Shown here piece by piece: positions 16,687 through 24,919 of a stretch of 64,000 nucleotides of DNA (positions within the stretch are counted from its first letter, which is position 1; every line of letters begins with the position of its first letter). This DNA comes from Rathayibacter oskolensis (GTDB lineage Bacteria > Actinomycetota > Actinomycetes > Actinomycetales > Microbacteriaceae). The notes under the pieces are model-generated. The model was given only the letters and a program-made list of their open reading frames with translations, was not told where the DNA came from and did not search any database. Where the stretch lies: contig NZ_FXBM01000002.1 of assembly GCF_900177245.1 (NCBI RefSeq), positions 62,001 through 126,000 on the forward strand, given 5' to 3'. A program made the translations under genes and the position numbers.

Positions 16687-18819
16687 GTGGCCACGCAGAC
16701 CGTCCTCGATGCCGTGCGCAGTGCTCCGACCCTCCTCGAGGCGATCCGGGCGGCCGACGAGCTCACCATCGCGGCGGTGAGCGACGGAGGCGGCCGCGCG
16801 GTGCGCCTGCTCACCCGGGCGGCGCTCGACCCCTCCGATCAGCTGACGGCCATCGCCGCGGTGCACTCCCTCGCCCAGGTCTTCGACGAGGAGGCGGACC
16901 TCGCGCTCCTCGCGCTCCTCGCCGACGACCGAGCGTTCATCCGCGAGCACGCGGCCTGGGCCTTCGGCGGACGCCTGCCGCGAGCGGGCGCGATCGGGCC
17001 CCTCGTCGAGATGCTCGGAGACGGCGGCTTCGCGGGCATGCTCGCGCAGCGCACCCTCCTGCTCTGGGCGTCGTCGACGCCCGACCTCCTCGCCCTCGCG
17101 CTCGAGGGCGCGCTGATCGGCGAGCGCGAGCCCAGTCGCCGCGCCCGGTACGTCGAGACGATCGGTCTCGTCCCGGGGGCGATCGCCGAGCGCACCCTCC
17201 TCCGCGTCGCCGCCGCCGGCAGCGAGGCCTTCGAGACCCGGGCCGCCGCCACCGACGCGCTGGGCGAGCGCACCTCTGACGAGGCGACCATGCTGCTCGC
17301 CCGCCTCGCCGACGAGCGCGGCGCTCTCGCTCCGATCGCCCGCCTGGCACTCGACGACCGCTCCACCGCGACTCCGGACGCGGGCGCCACCGTCGCCCAG
17401 CTGTTCGTGCACGCCGACATCGACGGCACCCTCACCCGGGTGGGCGCGGGCGACAACGGCGGCATCGCGACCCTCCTCGTCCGCCTCGGCGACGCCCTCG
17501 GCGATGAGGTCGGGATCGACCGCGTGCTCACCCTCTCGCGCGGCACCCCGGCCGAGGCGGAGCGCGCGCTCGCCGAGCTCCCCGCCTCCGGGCACGGGTT
17601 CGCCCCGGTGCCGTTCGCCGGCCCGCCCGTGCCGATGCCCGAGGCCTGGCCCCGTCGGATCGCCGCCGAGCGCGGGATCCGCCGCATCCTCCGCGCGGCC
17701 GGCCGCGTCGACGTCCTGCATCTGCGCATGGCCGACGTGGGCTCGCTCGCGGCCGCGGCCGTCGCGCGAGAGCTCGACATCCCCGTCGTCTTCACGGTCG
17801 CGCCCGACCCGCACGCGCTGATCGCGGGACTCGACGCCGCGGGCACCCTCTCGCGGGCCGACTTCGGCGACCGCGACAGCGCCGAGCACTTCTGGTTCCG
17901 GGTGCGGCTCGTGCAGCGCCTCGCCGCCGACGCGGCGCACACCGTGCTCTTCCCCCGGGCGGATCTCGCGACGAGCATGCGCGAGCTGATCGGCATCGAC
18001 ATCACCGCGCACCCCGAGCGCCACACCATCGTCCCCGAGGGGATCGACGTGCGCCTCGTCGAGCGCGGCGAGGAGGCGGCGCGCGCCGCCGCCGCCGGGG
18101 AGCCGGTCGCGCTCGACGAGGGCGGCGACCTCGCCTCGCTCGACCGCGTCCTGGCCGCGCTCCCCGAGGAGCGGCGCGGACTCCCGCTGCTGCTCAGTGT
18201 CGGACGACTGCACAGGGTGAAGGGCATGGCGAGCCTCGCGGAGGCCTGGGCCGGCGACCCGGCGCTGCGGACGCGCGCGAACCTCCTGCTCGTGGGCGGC
18301 GATCTCGAGGACCCGAGCCCCGACGAGCGCGAGCAGCTCGACCGCATCGAGGCCGTCGCCTCCGACGGGCTCCTCCTCGCGGGTCACCGGCCCAACGGCA
18401 CCGTCGCCCGCTGGCTCGGCGCCGTCCGCCACGGCCGCCCCGGCTTCGCGGCGCCGTCCGGCGCCTACGTGTGCGCGAGCGTCAAGGAGGAGTTCGGCAT
18501 CGCGCTCCTGGAGGCGCTCGCCGCGGGTCTCGTCGTCGTCGCCCCCGACGCGGGCGGCCCGGTCACCTACGTCGAGGACGGCGTCACCGGCTTCCTCGTC
18601 GACACCTCCGACCGAGACGCGCTCGCCGGTGCGGCTGCCGACGCCCTCGACCTCGCCGGCGGCCCGCTGGGCGAGCACGCCGCGGCCCGCGGCAGGGCGA
18701 TGGTCCGCGAGCGCTACACCGTCCAGGCGATGGCGCACGCGCTCTCGGGCGTCTACGCCCGCGCGACGGCCGAGCAGGAGCGGCCCCTCCGCTCCGGACT
18801 CGTCCTGGGCGCCTCATGA
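16687..18819 (+). CDS. HEAT-repeat / GT4 glycosyltransferase fusion
   Basis: 710 aa. The first about 240 residues are alanine/leucine-rich helix pairs of HEAT type (FIREHAAWAFGGRLPRAGAI and similar). From about 260 comes a GT-B glycosyltransferase: LFVHADIDGTLTRVGAG, ILRAAGRVDVLHLRMADVG, LLLSVGRLHRVKGM, and the GT4 donor-site signature KEEFGIALLEALAAGLVVV...GGPVTYVEDGVTGFLVD. It should transfer a sugar from a nucleotide donor in the cytoplasm, with the HEAT part perhaps docking a partner. GTG start at 16687. Its stop overlaps the next glycosyltransferase start (ATGA), so the two are coupled. Confidence 0.87.
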   Translation: MATQTVLDAVRSAPTLLEAIRAADELTIAAVSDGGGRAVRLLTRAALDPSDQLTAIAAVHSLAQVFDEEADLALLALLADDRAFIREHAAWAFGGRLPRAGAIGPLVEMLGDGGFAGMLAQRTLLLWASSTPDLLALALEGALIGEREPSRRARYVETIGLVPGAIAERTLLRVAAAGSEAFETRAAATDALGERTSDEATMLLARLADERGALAPIARLALDDRSTATPDAGATVAQLFVHADIDGTLTRVGAGDNGGIATLLVRLGDALGDEVGIDRVLTLSRGTPAEAERALAELPASGHGFAPVPFAGPPVPMPEAWPRRIAAERGIRRILRAAGRVDVLHLRMADVGSLAAAAVARELDIPVVFTVAPDPHALIAGLDAAGTLSRADFGDRDSAEHFWFRVRLVQRLAADAAHTVLFPRADLATSMRELIGIDITAHPERHTIVPEGIDVRLVERGEEAARAAAAGEPVALDEGGDLASLDRVLAALPEERRGLPLLLSVGRLHRVKGMASLAEAWAGDPALRTRANLLLVGGDLEDPSPDEREQLDRIEAVASDGLLLAGHRPNGTVARWLGAVRHGRPGFAAPSGAYVCASVKEEFGIALLEALAAGLVVVAPDAGGPVTYVEDGVTGFLVDTSDRDALAGAAADALDLAGGPLGEHAAARGRAMVRERYTVQAMAHALSGVYARATAEQERPLRSGLVLGAS

Positions 18820-20144
18820 CCCTGCTGATCGTCAGCCCCGACTACGCCTCGCACCTGCTCCCGCTCGCGACGCTCGGCACGGCGTGGCGCGACGCCGGCG
18901 AGCGCGTGGTGGTGGCGACGGGCGACGCGACCCGCGCGATCGTCGACGGGTTCGGGTTCGACCACGTCCCGCTCCGGCTGGGCCGCGGCTCGAACGCGGG
19001 CACGATCCGCGCCGAGGAGCAGGCGCCCGACGAGGGGGCGTCGCTCCGCGGCTTCTTCGACGCGACCCGCCTCGGCATGGTGCCGACACTGCGCTACCAG
19101 GCCCGGGAGCGGCTCACCGACCTGCTCTGGGATCCGGCCGGTGTCTCCTCGCGACTCCGCGAGATCCTCGACGAGGTGCAGCCGGACGCGATCGTGGTCG
19201 ACCACCTCGCCTTCACCGCTCGCGTCGCGCTGCGTGCTCTCGGGGTGCCCTACGGCGACGTCGTGCTCGGGCACCCGAGCGCGCTCACCGTCCCCGGGGA
19301 GGTCTACGGGTTCCCGCCGATCTGGCCCGACGCCTTCGCCCCGTCGCCCGAGGATCTCGCCGAGCTGCGGGCGCTCTGCGAGGAGGTCCGCGACTCCTTC
19401 ACGACCGAGTGGAACGCGGCGCTCGCCGCACTGGACCCGTCGGTGGAGCGCAGCGCCGACGCCTTCGCCGAGACGGGTGACGTCCTGCTGCTGAACTACC
19501 CGGGCGAGCTGCACGACCCTGCACGCACGGCGCAGCTGCCTCCGCACGCCTTCCTCGGCTCGGCCGTGCGGGAGGAGCCGGCCGACAGCGAGGTCGAGGA
19601 GTGGCTCGCCGCCTCCGACGACCCGCTCGTGTACGTGAGCTTCGGCAGCTTCCTGTCGGTCCGCGACGACGTGCTCGAGCGCGTGGTCGCCGCGCTGTCG
19701 TCGGTCGAGGTGGCCGGGCGGCCGGTGCGGGTCGCACTCGCCTCGGGAGCCTCCCCGGTCTCGTCCCTCGGCGACGTGCCCGCCGGCTGGCTCGTGCGCG
19801 GATTCCTCCCGCAGGTCACGCTGCTCCGCCACGCCGACCTCGCGATCACGCACGGCGGCAACAACAGCGTCACGGAGTCGATGGCGGCGGGGGTGCCGCT
19901 GGTCGTGCTCCCCTTCTCGACCGACCAGTTCGCGGGAGCCGCCGCGCTCGAGGACTCGGGCTTCGCCGAGGTGCTCGACCCGAACTCCGCGGGAGCCGAC
20001 GAGCTCGCCGCCGCCGCCCGCCGGATGCTGGCGCTCGACGGCGACGCCCGACGACGCCTCCGTGCCCTCTCTGCCGATCTGCGCGAGGCACCGGGGCCGG
20101 AGCGCGCCTTCCGCGCCCTCTCGGGCAGCATCGCGCGCCGCTGA
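18816..20144 (+). CDS. GT1 (UGT/MGT-type) glycosyltransferase
   Basis: 442 aa GT-B enzyme. The N-terminal acceptor domain starts LLIVSPDYASHLLPLATLG; the C-terminal donor domain carries YVSFGSF and the family signature AITHGGNNSVTESMAAGVP then FSTDQFAGA. Enzymes of this type decorate lipids, carotenoids or small metabolites. Translationally coupled to the preceding HEAT-GT4 gene through an ATGA overlap, which suggests the two act in sequence on one glycoconjugate. No transporter or acceptor biosynthesis gene lies alongside, so the product cannot be named. Confidence 0.88.
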   Translation: MTLLIVSPDYASHLLPLATLGTAWRDAGERVVVATGDATRAIVDGFGFDHVPLRLGRGSNAGTIRAEEQAPDEGASLRGFFDATRLGMVPTLRYQARERLTDLLWDPAGVSSRLREILDEVQPDAIVVDHLAFTARVALRALGVPYGDVVLGHPSALTVPGEVYGFPPIWPDAFAPSPEDLAELRALCEEVRDSFTTEWNAALAALDPSVERSADAFAETGDVLLLNYPGELHDPARTAQLPPHAFLGSAVREEPADSEVEEWLAASDDPLVYVSFGSFLSVRDDVLERVVAALSSVEVAGRPVRVALASGASPVSSLGDVPAGWLVRGFLPQVTLLRHADLAITHGGNNSVTESMAAGVPLVVLPFSTDQFAGAAALEDSGFAEVLDPNSAGADELAAAARRMLALDGDARRRLRALSADLREAPGPERAFRALSGSIARR

Positions 20145-20159
20145 CCGGAGCCGCAGCGG

Positions 20160-20462
20160 ATGCCGGAGGACGACGAGCGCTGGCTGGTCATCGGGGGGCG
20201 CCGGTGGCGGCGCACCGACCCCAGCCTCCCCGACGAGCTCGTGGCGGCGCTGACCTCGCACCTCGGCCGGGGCCGCTCGGGGGTGCGCGCCGCGAAGGGC
20301 GACCCGGAGGCGGTCGCCGCTGCCCGGCGGCGCGTCGGCCTCGCGAAGCACGGCCTCGGCGAGCGCGGCCCGGCCTGGTGGGACGAGCCGGAGCGGGACA
20401 GGCTCGACCGGGCGCGCTCGGCGCTGCGCGATCTCGAGGCCCTCGACGCGCCTGACGCCTAG
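20160..20462 (+). CDS. Conserved actinobacterial hypothetical protein
   Basis: 100 aa, soluble, with RWLVIGGRRWRRTDPSLPDEL at the start, a helical arginine/alanine-rich middle and WWDEP near the end. I recognise this layout from actinobacterial proteins that automated pipelines sometimes call biopolymer transporter Tol; nothing in the sequence supports transport. It starts 15 bases after the glycosyltransferase and its TAG overlaps the stop of the convergent lectin gene in the palindrome CTAG (20459-20462). Confidence 0.7.
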   Translation: MPEDDERWLVIGGRRWRRTDPSLPDELVAALTSHLGRGRSGVRAAKGDPEAVAAARRRVGLAKHGLGERGPAWWDEPERDRLDRARSALRDLEALDAPDA

Positions 20463-20944
20463 CGCGTCCCCGTCCACCAGAGGGCGGTGGAGGTGCCGTC
20501 GCCCACGCCGTAGAGGACGAGGTTGCCGTCGGTCTGCATCGCCAGGGTGGTGTCGTTCCAGCGCTTCCCGGAGCCGGTGTTCGAGGCCCACAGGGCTGCT
20601 CCGCCGTTGTAGACGACGAGGTTGCTGTCGCCCTGCAGGGCGATCTTGCTCGCCCCTCTGCCCGCCGTCCCGCTGCTCCAGGTCGCGGTCGAGCTGCGGT
20701 AGACGACGAGGTTGCCGTCCGTCTGGTAGACGGCCTTGTAGCGCCCGTTCACGAGGCAGAGTCCGCCGTTGGGGAAGTCCCGGCTCGAGACCGAGGTCGA
20801 CACCGTGGAGCGACCCGCCGAGCACGAGAGGGTGTCGGCTGCCGCGCTGGAGGCGACCGCGCCGCTGAGCAGAGTCGCCGCCAGCATCGACGCGCCCAGC
20901 AGTGAGGCGCCGCGCCGCCCCGGTCGAGTGCTTCTCTTCGTCAT
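20459..20944 (-). CDS. Secreted bulb-type (B-) lectin domain protein
   Basis: 161 aa. Residues 1-37 are a signal peptide (basic MTKRSTRPGRRGA, hydrophobic core, ASSAAA). The mature part holds three mannose-type Q-D-N-V-Y motifs: YQTDGNLVVY, LQGDSNLVVY and MQTDGNLVLY, the three sugar sites of a complete B-lectin prism. Two cysteines at the mature N-terminus could pair. It should bind mannose-type or related glycans outside the cell. Placement beside glycosyltransferases and an LCP ligase suggests envelope glycan biology. Start ATG at 20944. Confidence 0.85.
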   Translation of the reverse strand: MTKRSTRPGRRGASLLGASMLAATLLSGAVASSAAADTLSCSAGRSTVSTSVSSRDFPNGGLCLVNGRYKAVYQTDGNLVVYRSSTATWSSGTAGRGASKIALQGDSNLVVYNGGAALWASNTGSGKRWNDTTLAMQTDGNLVLYGVGDGTSTALWWTGTR

Positions 20945-21085
20945 CGTCCGTGTCCTTCGCTGTCTTCGCACGCGAGCAGTTCTCACGTTCGAGTGACCAT
21001 ACCGATATGGCACACTGGCGGACGGCGGTGGCGTGGCCCGTCCCGCACGGGACGAAGAGGAGTACCGGATGCGAGAGGTCCTGCG

Positions 21086-22450
21086 GTGACGACGACGGCG
21101 CTGCCGATGCGGTACCCCGACTCCGGATCGAGCGCCGTGATGACGCGCCGGGGCTGGTGGCTCCTCGTCCTCGCCGTCGTCCTTCCCGGCTCCGCCCAGG
21201 TGCTCGCCGGGTCGAGGCGCCTCGGTCGCCTCGGCGTGGCGGCGACCCTCGCGCTCTGGGCGGCGCTCGCCCTCCTGGCGGGCGCAGCCCTCGTCCTCCC
21301 GACCGCTCTCCTCACCCTCCTCACCTCTGACGTCCCGCTCCTCGTCCTCCAGGCGCTCCTCGTCTTCTACGGACTGCTCTGGGCGATCCTGACCCTCGAC
21401 ACCCTGCGGCTCGTCTGCCTGATCAGGGTCGGGCCGACCGCGCGACCGCTGATCGCGGCCGCCGCGGCCCTGGCGATCGTCCTCTCCGCGGGGTCGACCG
21501 GGTACACCGCGCACCTGGTGGGAGTGTCGAGGGGGCTGCTCTCGACCGTCTTCGGCGACAGTGCGGCGGTCGCGCCGGTCGACGGGCGCTCCACGGTCCT
21601 GCTGCTCGGGGGCGACGCCGGAGAGGATCGCGACGGGCTGCGCCCCGACAGCATCTCGGTGGTGTCGATCGATGAGCAGACCGGGGAGGCGGTCGTCATC
21701 GGCCTGCCCCGCGACCTCCAGAAGTTCCCGTTCCCCGCCGACTCCCCGCTGGCGGAGCTCTATCCCGACGGCTATCCGGCGGAGGACTGCGCCGTCGACA
21801 CCTGCCAGCTCAACTCCGTCTACACCGAGGTGCAGCTGAAGGAGCCGGAGCTCTACCCGGACGCCGAGGCGAGGGGGAGCTCACCGGGCATCGAGGGCAT
21901 GCGCGACGCGGTGAGCGGCGTGCTCGGTGTGCCGGTGCAGTACTTCGTGCTCATCGACATGCAGGGCTTCGCCGATCTGATCGACGCCCTCGGAGGAGTG
22001 GACATCACCTACACCGGGTCGGAGGACCTCCCCTTCGGCGGTGTGCTGGACGAGGAGGGGCGGCTGCAGGGGGTCAACGCCTGGCTCACCCCCGGGGCGC
22101 ACCACCTCGACGGCTCCAACGCTCTCGCCTACGCCCGCTCGCGGTACGGCAGCGGCGGCGGCGACTACGACCGGATGCTGCGCCAGCGCGAGGTGCAGAA
22201 CGCGATCCTCGAGCGCCTCGATCCGCTGAACGTCCTCGCGAGGTTCCCGGCGCTCGCGCGGACCGCCTCGAGCGTCCTCACGACCGATGTGCCGCGGGGC
22301 GCGCTGGGCTCCCTCCTCGCGCTCGCCCTCCGAGCGAGCGCGCAGCCCGTCGGCACGCTCGAACTGGTGCCGCCCCTGGTGATCCCGAGCGACCCCGACT
22401 ACGACGCCATCCGGGCCGACGTCGCGGCGCTCCTGTCGGGTGCGCGGTGA
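21086..22450 (+). CDS. LytR-CpsA-Psr (LCP) family wall glycopolymer ligase
   Basis: About 454 aa from the GTG at 21086 (GAGAGG ribosome site). Three or four membrane helices fill the first about 150 residues, more than the single helix of most LCP proteins. The extracellular catalytic domain shows STVLLLGGDAG, LRPDSISVVSID, VIGLPRDLQKFP, VQYFVLIDMQGFADLIDALG and ALAYARSRYG...DRMLRQREVQNAI, carrying the Asp/Arg residues that bind lipid-linked substrate. LCP enzymes move polyprenyl-phosphate-linked glycopolymers onto peptidoglycan. An alternative start would be further upstream in the same frame, without a ribosome site. Confidence 0.88.
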   Translation: MTTTALPMRYPDSGSSAVMTRRGWWLLVLAVVLPGSAQVLAGSRRLGRLGVAATLALWAALALLAGAALVLPTALLTLLTSDVPLLVLQALLVFYGLLWAILTLDTLRLVCLIRVGPTARPLIAAAAALAIVLSAGSTGYTAHLVGVSRGLLSTVFGDSAAVAPVDGRSTVLLLGGDAGEDRDGLRPDSISVVSIDEQTGEAVVIGLPRDLQKFPFPADSPLAELYPDGYPAEDCAVDTCQLNSVYTEVQLKEPELYPDAEARGSSPGIEGMRDAVSGVLGVPVQYFVLIDMQGFADLIDALGGVDITYTGSEDLPFGGVLDEEGRLQGVNAWLTPGAHHLDGSNALAYARSRYGSGGGDYDRMLRQREVQNAILERLDPLNVLARFPALARTASSVLTTDVPRGALGSLLALALRASAQPVGTLELVPPLVIPSDPDYDAIRADVAALLSGAR

Positions 22451-22476
22451 CGGGCCCCTCGCGGACGTCGCCCGTC

Positions 22477-22524
22477 TCAGTGCAGGAGAGGCTCAGCGCA
22501 GGAGACGCTCAGTGCAGGAGCGAC
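22477..22524. repeat. Three 16-bp tandem repeats across the end of the ROK kinase gene
   Basis: Units TCAGTGCAGGAGAGGC, TCAGCGCAGGAGACGC and TCAGTGCAGGAGCGAC lie head to tail. The last unit contains the ROK stop codon (TCA on the plus strand), so the stop-codon segment appears duplicated twice downstream. Confidence 0.8.
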
Positions 22525-23438
22525 TCGGCGAGCGAGACGGCGCCGCGCACGCCCGACTCGTCGCCGAGCGCCGGCCGCACGATGCGGAGGCGCCCGCCCG
22601 CCGTTCCTGTGGCGCCCGGTGCGCCCATGAGGCGCTCCACCTCGGCCTCGACCGCGGGCACCAGGCCGGGCGTCTTCGAGACTCCGCCGCCGAGGATCGC
22701 CAGGCGCACCCCGGTCACGTAGGCCAGCGTCGTCACGAGCTGCGCGAGGTAGTAGGAGCTGAAGCGGAGGTTCGCGGCCGCGTCGTCCGGATCGAGGCGC
22801 GAGCCGTCGACTCCCCAGCGCGCCGCGATCGCCGGGCCCGCGACGAGCCCCTCGACGCAGTCGCCGTGGAAGGGGCACGTGCCGGCGAAGCGGTCCTCCG
22901 GGTGCCGGCGGGGCAGCAGATGGGCGACCTCGGGCCAGCCGCTGCCCGCAAGGAGGCGGCCGTCGGCGATGATGCCGCCGCCGACTCCGGTGCCGACCGT
23001 GAGGTAGGCGAAGTCGGGCTCGCCCACGGCGGCGCCCCAGCGCGCCTCGCCGAGCGCCGCTCCGTTGACGTCGGTGACGAGGGCGAGCGGGGCGCCCGGA
23101 GCGGCCGCTCGGAGCGGGGCGAGCACGTCGGCCCCCTCCCACCCCCGCTTGGGCGTCGAGGTGAGGCGCCCGTAGCCGGGAGACGCGGGGTCGATGTCGA
23201 GGGGGCCGAAGGAGGCGACGCCGACGGCCGCGACCGTGCCGTCCGCTCCGTGGCCGCGCACGAACTCGGCGAGCTCGCCGAGCGTCTCCTCCGGGCCGCG
23301 CGTCGGGAGGGTCGTCGTCGCGAGGAGGCGATCGGGAGCGGCCGCGGCCGCCACGGCGGCGACGACCTTCGTCCCTCCGGTCTCGATGCCGACGAGGAGG
23401 GCGCGGCCCGAGGTGCTCGCGAGGCCTGAGGTGCTCAC
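22509..23438 (-). CDS. ROK-family fructokinase-like sugar kinase
   Basis: 309 aa. The ATP loop GIETGGTKVVAAV, TDVNGAALGEARWG with the catalytic Asp, TVGTGVGGGI, and the zinc-binding segment RRHPEDRFAGTCPFHGDCVEG match bacterial ROK fructokinases (the RHPED and CPFHGDC pattern is characteristic of that branch). It should phosphorylate fructose with ATP in the cytoplasm. The GTG start lies 4 bases after the stop of the upstream cell wall-binding repeat gene, so it is probably read from that promoter, an odd functional pairing. Confidence 0.88.
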   Translation of the reverse strand: MSTSGLASTSGRALLVGIETGGTKVVAAVAAAAAPDRLLATTTLPTRGPEETLGELAEFVRGHGADGTVAAVGVASFGPLDIDPASPGYGRLTSTPKRGWEGADVLAPLRAAAPGAPLALVTDVNGAALGEARWGAAVGEPDFAYLTVGTGVGGGIIADGRLLAGSGWPEVAHLLPRRHPEDRFAGTCPFHGDCVEGLVAGPAIAARWGVDGSRLDPDDAAANLRFSSYYLAQLVTTLAYVTGVRLAILGGGVSKTPGLVPAVEAEVERLMGAPGATGTAGGRLRIVRPALGDESGVRGAVSLAESLLH

Positions 23439-23442
23439 GTGA

Positions 23443-24813
23443 TCAGCAGGCGGTGACGGTGCTCACCGCGCGCGACAGGGTCAGCTCGCTGCCGAGCACG
23501 AACGCGGTGTCGACGTGCAGGCGCTTCAGCGAGTCGACCGTCTCGCCGGGGACGCAGGCCGGGTAGCTCAGCGAGATCGGGTAGCCCTGCGCCGCCGCGA
23601 CCGTCGCTCCCGAGAGGGCGTCGGCGAAGCCCTCGCCCGAGGCGAGGTAGGTGGTGTCGACGAGCGGGGCCGGCGGGTACGCCTCGTTCACCAGGCGGCT
23701 CGTCGCGTAGCGGCTCGGTCCGCCGATGCGCGTCGTCTCGTCGACGGCACCGGAGGAGACCAGGTCGGCCTCGATGCCGGCCGAGATCGACGGCTCCTGG
23801 CCGATGACGACGGCGGTCGTCGCGTCGAGGCGTTCCACCGCATCCGTTGTCGCGGCGTCGAGGCCGTCCTTCGCGCCGTCGACGAGGAGCACCGCCGAAC
23901 CGGACCGGCCGGCGACGGGAGCGACCGAGAGGGCGTCGGGGAAGTTGCCCCCGGTGGCCAGGAAGACCTCGTCGGCCGTCGAGAACGGGAACGCCCCGGC
24001 GACCAGCTGTCGCGAGGTGTCGTAGCGGTCGGTGCCGCCGACGCGATCGATCTCGCCGACGAGGGCCTCGATCTGGGAGTAGACCGCGGTCGACACCGTC
24101 AGCGCGCTGCCGACGACGACCGTCTTCAGCGGCGCGAGGCGCGTGATCTCGCTCGCGACCGCGGCCGGCAGCACGTCGGGGTCGGTCAGCAGGAGCGCGC
24201 CGCCCTGGACGGCGGCGGCCGGTCCGGCGCTCAGCGCGTCGGCCCAGCCCGCGCCACTGGCGATGTAGAGCACGGGCACGCCGGGCTCGAAGGCCTGCGT
24301 GGTCGCGACGGAGGTGCCGTAGCGGTCGCTGCCCTGCACGCGCTGCGACGAGAAGAAGTAGGGGCTCGGCGTGAAGTCGATGCCTGAGACGGCGCTCTCG
24401 CCCACCTCGACGTCCTGGGCGGAGCCGACCCAGTCGGTGTCCTGCCAGAACTCGTCGCCGACGGAGGGGACGCCGGAGCCGGCGGGCTGCTCGAGGACGC
24501 GGACGACGTAGGAGCCGGACGGGAGGGTGGGGAGGGTGTAGTCGCCGGTGGCTCCGGCGTCGACGGTCGTGGTCGTCGAGGCGGCGAGGACGGAGTCCTC
24601 GAGATCGGCGTCGATCGACCACGCCTGCACGACGTAGCGGTGGCTGCCGGGCACGCTCGCGGGCGAGGTGATCCTTCCGGTGACCTGCGCGGAGGCGGCC
24701 TCGGCGGCGACGGCCGGAGCGGCGAGCCCGGTCACGGCGAGCGCTCCGATCGCGAGCGAGGAGAGGGAGAGCGCGAGCAGTCGGGCAGCGGGCCGACGGC
24801 GGAGAGGAGTCAC
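23443..24813 (-). CDS. Cell wall-binding repeat 2 (CWB2) surface protein, paralogue 1
   Basis: 456 aa. Signal peptide (RRRPAARLLALSLSSLAIGA to AAPAVAA), then a beta domain of about 110 residues of carboxypeptidase-regulatory type (GRITSPASVPGSHRYVVQAW, SGSYVVRVLE), then three CWB2 repeats. Typical repeat parts are RVQGSDRYGTSVATTQAF, YIASGAGWADALSAGPAAA, GALLLTDPDVLP and RVGGTDRYDTSRQLVAGAF. CWB2 modules bind wall glycopolymers, so the protein is held on the envelope without sortase. No enzyme domain is visible. It ends in a conserved cysteine (TVTAC), as do its two neighbours (LTTC, LTVC). Confidence 0.9.
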   Translation of the reverse strand: MTPLRRRPAARLLALSLSSLAIGALAVTGLAAPAVAAEAASAQVTGRITSPASVPGSHRYVVQAWSIDADLEDSVLAASTTTTVDAGATGDYTLPTLPSGSYVVRVLEQPAGSGVPSVGDEFWQDTDWVGSAQDVEVGESAVSGIDFTPSPYFFSSQRVQGSDRYGTSVATTQAFEPGVPVLYIASGAGWADALSAGPAAAVQGGALLLTDPDVLPAAVASEITRLAPLKTVVVGSALTVSTAVYSQIEALVGEIDRVGGTDRYDTSRQLVAGAFPFSTADEVFLATGGNFPDALSVAPVAGRSGSAVLLVDGAKDGLDAATTDAVERLDATTAVVIGQEPSISAGIEADLVSSGAVDETTRIGGPSRYATSRLVNEAYPPAPLVDTTYLASGEGFADALSGATVAAAQGYPISLSYPACVPGETVDSLKRLHVDTAFVLGSELTLSRAVSTVTAC

Positions 24814-24860
24814 AGGGGTGCTTTCTGGTCGTCGCGGCGGGCCGCGGAGGACACGATGTT

Positions 24861-24871
24861 CTGAATGCTAA
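24861..24871 (-). promoter_or_regulatory. Shared leader motif upstream of CWB2 paralogue 1
   Basis: Minus strand reads TTAGCATTCAG about 48-58 bases before the GTG start. TAGCAT fits a -10 hexamer (TANNNT). The same word precedes the two other CWB2 genes, and the following GC-rich leader (CCGCGGCCCGCCGCG) resembles that of paralogue 3. Confidence 0.55.
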
Positions 24872-24919
24872 TGGGCGGGGACTCGGGCCCCGTCCCCCGT
24901 CCGGGTGGGATCGGCTGGG

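Noticed and set aside
20160-20462. Biopolymer transporter Tol annotation for the 100-aa protein
   Set aside because: No membrane segment, export signal or Tol motif; recorded as conserved hypothetical.
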